In this document: positions 8,001 through 15,615 of the stretch, in pieces
Layout: each line of letters starts with the position of its first letter
How positions within the stretch are numbered: the first letter of the stretch is position 1
From: Trebonia sp964581815
Lineage (GTDB): Bacteria > Actinomycetota > Actinomycetes > Streptosporangiales > Streptosporangiaceae
Length of the DNA stretch: 64,000 nucleotides
Reading direction: 5' to 3'
Assembly (NCBI GenBank): GCA_964581815.1
Contig: CAZORE010000005.1
Span: 1-64,000, forward strand
Program-made: the position numbers and the translations under genes
The notes under the pieces: model-generated
Database searches by the model: none
Told to the model about the DNA's origin: nothing
The model's input: only the letters and a program-made list of their open reading frames with translations

Positions 8001-10068
8001 GGTGGCCGGGCAGCAGATGTGGGCGGCGATCGAGGACGCGGGACGGCTGCGGGACGCGCTCGGCGTGGCGCTGCCGGTCGGCATCCCCGAGGCGTTCACC
8101 GAGCCGTTGCCCGACCCGCTCGGCGACCTGGTGGCCCGCTGGGCGCGGACGCACGGGCCGTTCGCCGCCGCCGACCTCGCGGCGCGCTACGGGCTCGGGG
8201 TGGCCGTGGTCGCGATGGCACTGCGGCGGCTGGCGGCCGACGGGCGGGTCGCGGAGGGCGAGTTCCTTGCCGGGGCGCGGGGCACCCAGTGGTGCGACAG
8301 CGGCGTGCTGCGCATGCTGCGGCGCCGCTGCCTGGCCCGGCTGCGCAAGGAGGCGGAGCCGGTGCCGCCGGCCGTGCTCGGCCGGTTCCTGCCGGCCTGG
8401 CACGGGATCGGGACGGGCCGGTCCCGGCGACCCGACGCCGGGGCGGTCCTCGAGGCGATCGAGCGGCTGGCCGGCGCGCCGGTCCCCGCGTCCGCCCTGG
8501 AGACCCTGGTGCTTCCAGGCCGGGTTCCCCAGTACTCCCCCGCGCTGCTTGACGAGCTGACCGCGGCCGGCGAGGTGACCTGGGCCGGCGCGGGGACGGT
8601 GGGCAGCGGAGACGGCTGGCTGGTGCTCGCGCCCGCCGAGTCGGCGCCGCTGCTGCTGCCCGAGCCCGGCGAGCTGACCATGACGCCGCTGCACGGCGCG
8701 CTGCTCACCGCGCTCGCCGGGGGCGGCGGCATGTTCTTCCGCATGCTCAGCGACCGGGTCGCCGCGGTGCTCGACGGGCACCCAGCCGAGGACGCCGAAC
8801 TGGTGGAGGCGCTCTGGGACCTCACCTGGGCGGGCCTGGTCACCAATGACACGCTCGCGCCGCTGCGCGTGGTCACGGGGGCCGGCACCCCGGTCCGGCG
8901 GCCGGCCGCGCCCCGGCGGGCCGCCTCGAGCGCGTCCGGCTGGGCCGCGGAACTCGGCGACCGCGGCGCGTCGCGGGACGGCGGACCCGGACTCGGCGAC
9001 GGGCGCGGTTACGGCACGGGCGGTGGCCGGCCCGGTACCGGCGGCGGAGGTTACGGCGGGGCGCGGGGCGGCGGGCCGGTTCCTGGCGTGTTCAATCCCC
9101 GGCCAGCCGGCCGCGGCAGCGGGTTCGCCGGCGGGTACGGCGGGTCCGGCGGGTACGGCAGTTCCGGGGGGTATGGCGGCTACGGCAGGCGGCCGCGGCG
9201 CGCGGCGATGCCGACCCGTAGCGGGCCACCCACGGTTTCCGGCCGGTGGTCGCTGCTGCCGGAGCGGTACGGGCTACCGGAAGCGGACGGCGGGCCCGCG
9301 GGCGGCACCGACCCGGGCGCGGCCACCATGCGGGCGCACGCGCTCGCGCTGACGCTGCTCGAGCGGCACGGCGTGGTCACCAAGGGCGCAGTCGCGGCCG
9401 AGCGGATCCCCGGCGGGTTCGGTGCCGTCTACCCGGTGCTGCGGGCCATGGAGGAGACCGGGCAGTGCCGCCGCGGCTACTTCGTCGAGGGCCTCGGCGG
9501 CGCCCAGTTCGCTCTGCCCGGCGCGGTCGACCGGATGCGCGCACTCGCCGGGGACCTGGTGGCGGCGACGGCGGCCGGCCCCGAGCCGCCGGGCGCAGGC
9601 GCCGGCCCTCAGGGCGGCCCGGGCACCGCCTTCCCGGCCGGCGCGGCCAGCCCGCCGTGGCCGGGGCAGCCCGCGCGGGCGGAGGACTCGCGGCGGGCGG
9701 TGGTCCTCGCCGCGGCCGACCCGGCGCAGCCGTACGGCGCGGCCCTGCCGTGGCCGGCCCGCCCGGAGGAGGCCGCGACCGCGCACCGCCCTGGGCGGAA
9801 GGCAGGCGCGGTGGTGGTGCTGTTCGACGGCGACCTGATCCTGTACGTCGAGCGCGGCGGCAAGACGCTGCTGTCCTGGACCGAGGACCCGGCCGCGCTC
9901 GAGCCGTGCGCCAAGGCCCTGGCCGGGGCCGTGCGCGACGGCGCGCTCGGCCGGATCACGGTCGAGAAGGCCGACGGCGGCGTGGTCGCCTACGACTCAC
10001 CGCTGACCCGCGCCCTGGAGTCGGCCGGCTTCCGCCACACCCCGCGCGGCCTCCGCCTGCGGGGCTGA
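5011..10068 (+). CDS. lhr: ATP-dependent helicase Lhr (large helicase-related protein)
   Basis: A 1685-residue superfamily 2 DNA helicase; Lhr enzymes translocate on single-stranded DNA and belong to the mycobacterial DNA damage response. Walker A APTGSGKT lies at residues 65-72, DEVH box at 189-192, SAT (LSATVRPP) and the GLQRVGRAGH motif VI follow, then the winged-helix and Lhr-CC C-terminal regions. It exceeds the usual length of about 1500. A Gly/Tyr/Ser-rich low-complexity insert occupies about residues 1310-1400 (GGYGGSGGYGSSGGYGGYG), close to the end. Start ATG 5011 directly follows GGAGG; an upstream in-frame ATG at 4921 would reach into the erm promoter region. Confidence 0.93.
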   Translation: MAADGPGVPGSDPVSSATALDGFSAATRAWFEGAFAVPTQAQAQAWRAIGGRDTGGEGADTLVIAPTGSGKTLAAFLWAIDRLAASPPPADRKRRTRVLYVSPLKALAVDIERNLRSPLTGIRQAARRLGLPEPDIQVAVRTGDTAAEERRKIATRPPDILITTPESLFLLLTSQARETLRGVETVIVDEVHAVAGTKRGAHLALSLERLDALRGTGAGTGGGRAQRIGLSATVRPPAEVASFLGGSRPVTVVQPASAKRIELEVVVPVEDMRDLSDRPATGPHGLIEGEQDPEPRRSIWPHVEERVLDLIQAHRSTIVFANSRRLAERLCGRLNELAAERAFVAAGGTPGDAAGADGPDVIIARAHHGSVSRQERTEIEEALKAGRLPAVVATSSLELGIDMGAVDLVIQVESPPSVASGLQRVGRAGHNVGDTSRGVIFPKYAADLVQAAVVAERMQSGQIEELRVPRNPLDVLAQQVVAMTALDDWAVDDLEAMVRRSAPFATLTRAVLEAVLDMLAGRYPGEEFAGLKPRIVWDRVAGVIRGRPGAQKLAVTSGGTIPDRGYFGVFLPAGPESAKAPRRVGELDEEMVYESRVGDVFVLGASSWRIEDITPDRVLVLPAPGQPGKLPFWHGDTPGRPAELGKAIGAKLRVLAAMGPDAAAESLVASGLDRLAAGNLVSYLEDQRQATGHLPDDRTLVVERFRDELGDWRVVLHSPYGDRVHAPWALAITARLRERYGGMDVQALHTDDGIIIRVPDSDEPPPAGIALLDADEIGDIITAEVGGSALFASRFRECAARALLLPRRQPGRRTPLWQQRQRSAQLLEIAAQFPGFPITLETVRECLQDVFDVPALTEVLRDLAARRIRLVEVETATPSPFGRNLMFRYIGAFMYEGDAPLAERRAQALALDPALLAELLGTEGLRELLDPAVVAETEADLQHLSAARQCKDAEAVADLLRTSGPLTRDEVAARCVVPDPAGWLDGLAATRRLIAVRVAGQQMWAAIEDAGRLRDALGVALPVGIPEAFTEPLPDPLGDLVARWARTHGPFAAADLAARYGLGVAVVAMALRRLAADGRVAEGEFLAGARGTQWCDSGVLRMLRRRCLARLRKEAEPVPPAVLGRFLPAWHGIGTGRSRRPDAGAVLEAIERLAGAPVPASALETLVLPGRVPQYSPALLDELTAAGEVTWAGAGTVGSGDGWLVLAPAESAPLLLPEPGELTMTPLHGALLTALAGGGGMFFRMLSDRVAAVLDGHPAEDAELVEALWDLTWAGLVTNDTLAPLRVVTGAGTPVRRPAAPRRAASSASGWAAELGDRGASRDGGPGLGDGRGYGTGGGRPGTGGGGYGGARGGGPVPGVFNPRPAGRGSGFAGGYGGSGGYGSSGGYGGYGRRPRRAAMPTRSGPPTVSGRWSLLPERYGLPEADGGPAGGTDPGAATMRAHALALTLLERHGVVTKGAVAAERIPGGFGAVYPVLRAMEETGQCRRGYFVEGLGGAQFALPGAVDRMRALAGDLVAATAAGPEPPGAGAGPQGGPGTAFPAGAASPPWPGQPARAEDSRRAVVLAAADPAQPYGAALPWPARPEEAATAHRPGRKAGAVVVLFDGDLILYVERGGKTLLSWTEDPAALEPCAKALAGAVRDGALGRITVEKADGGVVAYDSPLTRALESAGFRHTPRGLRLRG

Positions 10069-10243
10069 CAACCGCAACTAAGAGCGATCCCAGGGGTCCG
10101 ATGGCGCGGACGGCCGCCTGACGGGTGCCCGGTGGGCATCGCTTGCGCCGGGTGGCGTTCAGTGCGGGGCCGGCGGGGGCCTTGAGGTGCCCGTTACTCG
10201 CCTCATCCACGCCATCGATGGCTTTCGTGAAGGATTTCGGTTT

Positions 10244-10285
10244 CATGAAGACTTAGTGGCGTGGTAGCGCTATTAAGCCTTCATG
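10244..10285. terminator. Strong hairpin between convergent lhr and yciI-like genes
   Basis: Arms CATGAAGACTTAGTGGCG (10244-10261) and CGCTATTAAGCCTTCATG (10268-10285) with a 6-base loop. As RNA, 17 of 18 positions pair when G-U pairs are allowed. There is no T-tract. It lies between the ends of two convergent genes, so it may act as a bidirectional terminator; a mobile palindromic element is an alternative. Confidence 0.5.
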
Positions 10286-10332
10286 ATCATGGACCAGACC
10301 TTTGGCGCTGTTGATCCTGGGGCCGGTGGTGA

Positions 10333-10602
10333 TCAGGGGGTTACCTCGCGCCATTCGCGGACCTGCCAGCGGCTGACCACGCCGTTCACCACGAACGGGT
10401 CGCCCGACGCGAACTCCTCGGCGGCCTCGCGGGTGGTGAACACCGCGATCGAGCCCGAGCCGTCGGAGAACGCGCCGAGGGACAGCAGCACGCCGCGCTG
10501 CATGAACTCGGTGTACCTCGCCTTGTGCGACGGGAAGTGCTCCGCCGCGAGCGAGAGGTCACCGCTCTTGTAGAAAAGGACGCACCGCAGGGCCTCGCTC
10601 AT
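10333..10602 (-). CDS. YciI family protein
   Basis: 89 residues beginning MSEALRCVLFYKSGD. YciI-like proteins are small ferredoxin-fold (dimeric alpha-beta barrel) proteins of uncertain enzymatic role. Family features visible are the N-terminal beta strand, HKARYTEFMQRGVLLSLGAF (close to the usual H..L..L...G.L...G segment) and DPFVVNGVVSRWQVREW at the C-terminus. ATG 10602 is preferred to 10662, which adds an unconserved Arg-rich tail. It sits downstream of and on the same strand as the CO-dehydrogenase-like operon, separated by about 108 bp. Confidence 0.85.
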   Translation of the reverse strand: MSEALRCVLFYKSGDLSLAAEHFPSHKARYTEFMQRGVLLSLGAFSDGSGSIAVFTTREAAEEFASGDPFVVNGVVSRWQVREWREVTP

Positions 10603-10710
10603 GTCAGCCTGCCGCCTCTCCCCCGCGCCACGCGGGAAATGTGCTGGTCGGAACGTTTGCATTGTGCACTGTCACGTTATTTTCCCGCGAGGGCGGGCCG
10701 CTAGGGCCTG

Positions 10711-13700
10711 CTATCTGCGGATCGCGGTCCAGATTTTCTCCGGGGTCAGCGGCATGTCCAGGTGGCGGACGCCGAACGGGGCCAGGGCGTCCATGACGGC
10801 GTTGACCAGGGCCGGGGTGACGCCGATGGTGCCGGACTCGCCCATGCCCTTGACGCCGAGCGGGTTGACGGTGGACGGGGTGACGACCGCGTAGGACTCG
10901 ATGCGGGGCAGCGTGGCGGCGAACGGCACCGCGTAGTCCATCAGCGACGCGGACAGCGGCTGGCCGTTCTCGTCGTAGCTGACCTGCTCGGTCAGCGCCT
11001 GGCCGACGCCCTGGGCGACGGCGCCGTGCACCTGGCCCTCCACGAGCAGCGGGTTGACGAGCACGCCGCAGTCGTCAACGGCGACCACGCGCAGCAGCGT
11101 GACCGCGCCGGTCTCCGGGTCGACGGCGACGTCGCAGCCGTAGGCGCCGGAGGCGTAGGTCTCCGGCGGCGCGCCCGACGAGCCGTCCGCCGAGACGCCG
11201 CCGAGGCGGGCCGCCGCCTCGGCCACCGGCATCGGGGCGTCCACCCGGCGGGCCGCGTCAAGCACCGCCTGGCAGGCCTGGTAGATCGCGGTGCCGCCCG
11301 CCGCGAGCGACCGCGAGCCGAACGTGCCGTAGCCGAACGGCGCGGTGTCGGTGTCGCCGAACACCACCGTCACGTCGTCGTAGGGCACGCCGAGCAGGTC
11401 GGCGGCGAGCTGGGCGAACGCGGTCTCGTGGCCCTGGCCGTGGCCGCTGGTGCCGACCGCGACCGTCACCTTGCCGTCGGCGCCGACGGTGACCGTGGCC
11501 TTGTCGCCGACCGTGCCGTCCGGCCCGGGAACCCGCGGCACGATGCCGCCCGGCTCGACGAACGTGGCGATGCCCCGGCCGAAGAGCCGGCCGTCGGCCG
11601 TCACGGCTGCGGGCGGCCGCTCGCCGAGCTTCTCAAGCAGCAGGTCAAGGCCGGCCTGGTAGTCGCCGCTCTCGTAGGTGAGGCCGGCGGCCGTGGTGTA
11701 CGGGAAGTCGGCGGCGGCGATGAAGTTACGGCGGCGCAGCTCGGCCGGGTCCAGGTTCGCCTCCCTGGCGAGCAGGTCCACCAGGCGCTCGGTGAAGTAG
11801 GCCGCCTCCGGGCGGCCGGCGCCGCGGTACGGGCCGACCGGAGTGGTGTTCGCGAAGACGCCGGCCAGCTCGACGTCGAAGTGCCCGATACGGTAGCCCT
11901 GCGGGAGCATCGGGCCGAGCCGGGCGAGCAGTGAGCCGGGGGCGCTCGACGTGAAGTACGCGCCGAAGCTGGCGTGGACGGTGCCGCGCAGCGCGGTGAT
12001 GATCCCGTCGGCGTCCGCGGCCAGCTCCAGGTCGGCCACCTGGTCGCGGCCGTGGGTGGTGGCGGTGAAGGACTCAGACCGCTCCTCGATCCACTTCACC
12101 GGGCGGCCAAGCGCCCGGGCGGCGGCGATCACCGCGACCTGGTCGGGGTAGATGGGGCCCTTCGCGCCGAAACCGCCGCCCACGTCGCCGGCGATCAGGT
12201 GGATGCCTGACCCGGGCATGCCGAGGATCTTCGCCAGCCAGACCCGGGCACCGTGCGGGCGCTGGGTCGGCAGCCGCACCTCAAGGCGCCCGTCCTGCGC
12301 CTGGCAGGCGAGCACGCCGCGCGGTTCCATCGCCACCGGGGCGATCCGCTGGCTGGCCATGCGCTGCCTGACCCGGTAAGCGGCCTGTTCGAACGCCAGG
12401 CCGGCGTCGCCCGCGGCCAGGCGCTTACGGAACGCGACATTGCTCTCCGTGCCCGCGTGCAGCAGCGGGGCGCCCGGGTCGGCGGCGTCCAGGACGGCGG
12501 TGACCACGGGCAGCTCGTCGTAGTCGACGGCGACCAGCTCGGCGGCGTCGGCGGCACGTTCCGGCGAGTCGGCGACCACGAGCACGACCGGCTGGCCGGC
12601 CCACAGCACCGTGTCGCCGGCCAGCACCGGGTAGGCCGGGTTCAGCGCGCCCGGGGGCAGGCCATCGCCGCCGGGCAGCGGGCCGACGCCGAGCCCGGCC
12701 AGGTCGGCGGCGGTGAACACGGCGGCGACGCCGTCCGCCGCGCGAGCCTCGGTCACGTCGATGCCGGCAATGCGCGCGTGCGCCAAGGGGCTGCGGACAA
12801 CGTAGGCGTGCAGGGTGCCCGGCGGGGTGAAGTCGTCGACGAACTGACCGCGCCCGGTGAGCAGCGGCGGGTCCTCGCGCCGGGTTAGCGGCTGGCCGAT
12901 CAGGCCCATGAGCGTTATCCCTCCTGACTGCCGATGATCGTGGGTATTTGATGGCCGTTTTCCGCGATTAAGTAAACCCGATAATTCGAGGGTGGCGCGG
13001 GCGAGCGCCTTGGCGAGGGCGCGGCGGGCGAGGACCTCGGCCAGGTGGGCGCGGTAGGGGGCGCTGGCGTGCTGGTCGCCGAGCAGGGTGGCCTCGCTCC
13101 CGTCCGGTCGCCTCGTCACCTGGGCCGCCGCCGCGGTCAGGGAGTCCGTCGTGGGGTCGGCGCCGACCAGCATCCGTTCGGTCTCCCTGGCCCGGTAGGG
13201 GCGGGGAGAGATCCCGGTGACGGCTACCTCGGCACCGTCGATGCGGCCGTCCCGCAGCCGCAGCACCGCGCACACCCCGGCCAGCGGCAGGTGGCTGGCC
13301 GGGTGCGGGAACTTCTCGTAGGCGCTGCCGCGGGCGCCCGGGCTGCTGATGCGGACGTGCGTGATCACCTCGTCCTCGGCGAGGTCGGTGGCGTAGATGC
13401 CCTGCAGGAAGTCGTCGAGCGCTACCTCGCGCCGGCCCTTGCGCGAACTGATGAGGACCGTGGCGCCCAGTGCGAGCAGGACGGCGGGCAGGTCGGCCGC
13501 CGGGTCGCCGTGGGCCACCGCGCCGCCGACCGTGCCCCGGGCGCGGACCTGGGGGTCGGCGAGGACCGCGAGGGCGTCGGTCATGGCCGGGACGACGCCG
13601 GTGCGGCCCCGCTGCCCGCCGTGGTCGACGGGGTGGCCCTCGCGGTAGAACCGGTTGCGCTCGAGCTGCCGGTAGGTGGTGAGCGCGCCGATCATCACGT

Positions 13701-13929
13701 TGAAGCCGCCGCCGAGCCCCGCGGTCCAGCCGCCGTCCCGCAGTTCCTTGAGGCCGCCGATGTCGATGATGACCTCAGGGACGGCCAGGCGCAGCTTCAT
13801 CATGGGCAGCAGCGACTGCCCGCCGGCGATGAGCTTGGCCTCCTGCCCGGCGACGTGCGCCTCGTCGAGCAGGTCCAGGGCCTCGTCCAATGAGCGGGCG
13901 TGTGCGTAGGCGAAGTCGGCGGGAAACAT
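10711..13929 (-). CDS. CO dehydrogenase-type medium (FAD) and large (molybdopterin) subunits in one frame
   Basis: One uninterrupted 1072-codon frame joins two subunits that are normally separate. Residues 1 to about 312 are a CoxM-like FAD-binding subunit with AGGQSLLP (36-43) and RGTVGGAVAHGDPAAD. Residues 341-1072 are a CoxL-like molybdenum subunit; its loop GPYRGAGR is the form II type (form I CoxL has AYxCSFR), and the catalytic Glu is in GMGESGTIG near the end. The linker (about 313-340) has TTA codons and low GC, unlike either domain, and a strong ribosome site precedes an in-frame ATG at 12909. Two proteins with a lost coxM stop, or a real fusion, are both possible. Operon order is S-M-L. 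Substrate (CO or another carbonyl/heterocycle) is not settled. Confidence 0.85.
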   Translation of the reverse strand: MFPADFAYAHARSLDEALDLLDEAHVAGQEAKLIAGGQSLLPMMKLRLAVPEVIIDIGGLKELRDGGWTAGLGGGFNVMIGALTTYRQLERNRFYREGHPVDHGGQRGRTGVVPAMTDALAVLADPQVRARGTVGGAVAHGDPAADLPAVLLALGATVLISSRKGRREVALDDFLQGIYATDLAEDEVITHVRISSPGARGSAYEKFPHPASHLPLAGVCAVLRLRDGRIDGAEVAVTGISPRPYRARETERMLVGADPTTDSLTAAAAQVTRRPDGSEATLLGDQHASAPYRAHLAEVLARRALAKALARATLELSGLLNRGKRPSNTHDHRQSGGITLMGLIGQPLTRREDPPLLTGRGQFVDDFTPPGTLHAYVVRSPLAHARIAGIDVTEARAADGVAAVFTAADLAGLGVGPLPGGDGLPPGALNPAYPVLAGDTVLWAGQPVVLVVADSPERAADAAELVAVDYDELPVVTAVLDAADPGAPLLHAGTESNVAFRKRLAAGDAGLAFEQAAYRVRQRMASQRIAPVAMEPRGVLACQAQDGRLEVRLPTQRPHGARVWLAKILGMPGSGIHLIAGDVGGGFGAKGPIYPDQVAVIAAARALGRPVKWIEERSESFTATTHGRDQVADLELAADADGIITALRGTVHASFGAYFTSSAPGSLLARLGPMLPQGYRIGHFDVELAGVFANTTPVGPYRGAGRPEAAYFTERLVDLLAREANLDPAELRRRNFIAAADFPYTTAAGLTYESGDYQAGLDLLLEKLGERPPAAVTADGRLFGRGIATFVEPGGIVPRVPGPDGTVGDKATVTVGADGKVTVAVGTSGHGQGHETAFAQLAADLLGVPYDDVTVVFGDTDTAPFGYGTFGSRSLAAGGTAIYQACQAVLDAARRVDAPMPVAEAAARLGGVSADGSSGAPPETYASGAYGCDVAVDPETGAVTLLRVVAVDDCGVLVNPLLVEGQVHGAVAQGVGQALTEQVSYDENGQPLSASLMDYAVPFAATLPRIESYAVVTPSTVNPLGVKGMGESGTIGVTPALVNAVMDALAPFGVRHLDMPLTPEKIWTAIRR
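12907..12924 (-). promoter_or_regulatory. Internal ribosome site and ATG for the large subunit
   Basis: On the minus strand AGGAGGG is followed about 9 bases later by ATG (12909), the exact start of the CoxL-like domain (MGLIGQPLTRRED). It would yield a 732-residue large subunit even though the upstream frame has no stop. Such a site is expected for separate genes and is superfluous in a true fusion. Confidence 0.7.
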
Positions 13930-13938
13930 TTCTTGCTG

Positions 13939-14448
13939 TTATCCCTCGGGAGCGGGGCCGGGCTCGGGGGCCATCGCCCGGGCGGCCCGGAGGGCGGCGG
14001 CGACGATGTTCTGGTAGCCGGTGCAGCGGCAGATGTTGCCGTCAAGCGCGTGCCTGACCTGGTCCTCCGTCGGGCTGGGGTGGTCCTCGATGAGCTGGCG
14101 GACCGCCATGACCATGCCAGGCGTGCAGTAGCCGCACTGGAGGGCGTGCTCGTCCTGGAACGCCTGCTGCACCGGGTGGAGGGTGCCACCGGAGTTGCCG
14201 AGGCCCTCGATCGTGGTGACCGCGCAGCCGTCGGCCTGGGCAGCGAGGACGGTGCACGATTTCACCGCGACGCCGTCCAGGGCCACCGTGCAGGCGCCGC
14301 ACTGGGTGGTGTCACAGCCGACGTGGGTGCCGGTGAGCCCGAGGTGGTCGCGCAGGAGGTGGACGAGGAGGGTGCGGGCGGGGACCACGGCCTCACGGTG
14401 GGCGCCGTTGACCGTCAGGCTGACGGAGACCTCACGCGCGGCGGGCAT
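13939..14448 (-). CDS. coxS: CO dehydrogenase-type small subunit, [2Fe-2S] protein
   Basis: 169 residues. It passes electrons from the molybdenum centre to the FAD subunit through two [2Fe-2S] clusters. Plant-type cluster: C45, C50, C53 and C65 (GCDTTQCGACTV...C). Second cluster: C105, C108 (CGYCTPGMVM), C140 and C142 (NICRCTGYQNI). All eight ligands are present. First gene of the operon; the next gene starts 9 bases downstream of the stop. A strong site AGGAGGGAGG precedes ATG 14448. Divergent from an Rrf2-type regulator. Confidence 0.93.
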   Translation of the reverse strand: MPAAREVSVSLTVNGAHREAVVPARTLLVHLLRDHLGLTGTHVGCDTTQCGACTVALDGVAVKSCTVLAAQADGCAVTTIEGLGNSGGTLHPVQQAFQDEHALQCGYCTPGMVMAVRQLIEDHPSPTEDQVRHALDGNICRCTGYQNIVAAALRAARAMAPEPGPAPEG

Positions 14449-14557
14449 CGCCGTCCTCCCTCCTGTTGGCTCCCTCTATGTATACCGGCGCGCGGCGGCC
14501 TGGCTGCGAACGATTGCAAGACCGCCGATGTCACTATTCCGATCGGGAAGCAGCATA

Positions 14558-15016
14558 ATGGCGATCATGCGACTGTCCGCACGCGCCGACTACGCGCTGC
14601 GCGCCGCCATCGAGCTCGCCGCGGCGCATGATGGCCATGTCACGGCCGAGCAGCTCGCCCAGGCGCAGAACATCCCAGGCAAGTTCCTCGAGACGATCCT
14701 GACGCACTTGCGGCGCAGCAACATCGTGCGCAGCCAGCGCGGGCCGGACGGCGGCTTCTGGCTGGCCAGGCCCGCGTCGGAGATATCGCTCGCGGACATC
14801 ATCCGTGCCATCGACGGCCAGCTCCTCGGCGTGCGCGGCGAGCGGCCGGAGAACGTGACGTACCCGGGCGCGGCCGAGCCGCTGCAGCGGGTGTGGATCG
14901 CGCTGCGGGCCAACGAGCGGGCCGTGCTCGAGACGGTGACGCTCGCGGACATCGTGTCCGGCGAGCTTCCCGCCGCGGTCGCGGTCCTCACCGACAGCCC
15001 GCAGGCCTGGGTGTAA
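14558..15016 (+). CDS. Rrf2 family transcriptional regulator
   Basis: 152 residues. The N-terminal winged helix (MRLSARADYALRAAIELAA, then ITAEQ-like VTAEQLAQAQNIPGKFLETIL and LRRSNIVRSQRGPDGGFWLARP) is typical of Rrf2. Many family members bind an Fe-S cluster with three cysteines, but this protein has no cysteine, so redox sensing by a cluster is unlikely. ATG 14558 is used because GGGAAG lies 7 bases upstream; ATG 14567 is the alternative. Divergent from the molybdenum hydroxylase operon, which is its most likely target. Confidence 0.88.
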   Translation: MAIMRLSARADYALRAAIELAAAHDGHVTAEQLAQAQNIPGKFLETILTHLRRSNIVRSQRGPDGGFWLARPASEISLADIIRAIDGQLLGVRGERPENVTYPGAAEPLQRVWIALRANERAVLETVTLADIVSGELPAAVAVLTDSPQAWV

Positions 15017-15065
15017 GCACCCAGGCCTGCGAAGGCTCTCGTCAGAGCGGAACTTAAAGTTCCGC
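15001..15065. terminator. Bidirectional terminator region with nested palindromes
   Basis: GCAGGCCTGGGTG (15001-15013) and CACCCAGGCCTGC (15018-15030) form a perfect 13-bp stem whose loop holds the stop codon of the Rrf2 gene. A second perfect 9-bp palindrome, GCGGAACTT / AAGTTCCGC, spans 15047-15065 next to the clgR stop. Convergent genes flank the region. No T-tract is seen. Confidence 0.65.
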
Positions 15066-15067
15066 GG

Positions 15068-15466
15068 TCACACCCCGACCGAGGAAAGCTGGTCAAGGCC
15101 GTCGAGGCCGTCGTCCAGCGGGCCGGCCGCCTCGGGGACTTCCGCCGCCGCGCGCTCGACCGGCCGCCGCTCGCCGGGGATACGCAGCCCCGGCTCGCGC
15201 AGAACGGCGCTGAGCACCGGCTCGTTCTGCAGCTCGGCCAGGGCGAAGTTGTCGGAGACCTCACGGAAGACCTGCGACAGCGGCGTCTCGAGCGCCGCGC
15301 AGATCGCGGCGAGCAGCTCGGAGGAGGCCTCCTTGCGGCCGCGCTCCACCTCTGACAGGTAGCCGAGTGATACGCGTGCCGATGCGGACACCTCGCGTAG
15401 AGTGCGGCCCTGCCTGACGCGCATCCGACGGAGCACGTCGCCGAGCAGTTGACGAAGCAGAATCAT
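15068..15466 (-). CDS. clgR: Transcriptional regulator ClgR-like (XRE family)
   Basis: 132 residues. ClgR activates Clp protease and other protein quality genes in actinobacteria. The N-terminal XRE helix-turn-helix (residues about 10-65) contains GRTLREVSASARVSLGYLSEVERGRKEASSE, nearly the family signature; the C-terminal half is acidic and Ala/Leu-rich. ATG 15466 is preceded by AAGGAG at 8 bases; a longer upstream in-frame start (15580) adds an unconserved tail. Gene order with cinA, pgsA, rimO and ftsK matches actinobacterial clgR loci. ClgR itself is a ClpP substrate in some species; the usual C-terminal AA-type degron is not obvious here (ends SSVGV). Confidence 0.85.
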   Translation of the reverse strand: MILLRQLLGDVLRRMRVRQGRTLREVSASARVSLGYLSEVERGRKEASSELLAAICAALETPLSQVFREVSDNFALAELQNEPVLSAVLREPGLRIPGERRPVERAAAEVPEAAGPLDDGLDGLDQLSSVGV

Positions 15467-15545
15467 CGTCGCACTCCTTTCCTGGGCGCAACCGCTTGCC
15501 GGGGTTCCCTGCGAAGTTACCGGATCGCGACCATCGCTGACTCCA

Positions 15546-15563
15546 CCGTACCTTTCGGTACGG
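15546..15563. promoter_or_regulatory. Palindrome upstream of clgR
   Basis: CCGTACC (15546-15552), TTTC, GGTACGG (15557-15563): a perfect 7-bp inverted repeat 80 bp upstream of the clgR start and 53 bp downstream of the cinA stop. Possible operator; it does not match any motif I can name with certainty. Confidence 0.4.
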
Positions 15564-15615
15564 TTAATTCGCGAGGCCACTCCCCGGCGTGTTCACTACC
15601 GACGTAACGCTGTAA

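Noticed and set aside
5749..8781. Open frame of 1010 codons on the minus strand opposite lhr
   Set aside because: It is the mirror of a high-GC coding frame, has Arg/Pro/Gly/His-rich composition without any domain, and lhr on the other strand is unmistakable.
12968..13273. Frame ending ...PRHPRIIGFT at the coxM/coxL junction
   Set aside because: Could suggest a frameshifted coxM end, but its upstream part is Arg-rich shadow sequence and nothing supports translation.
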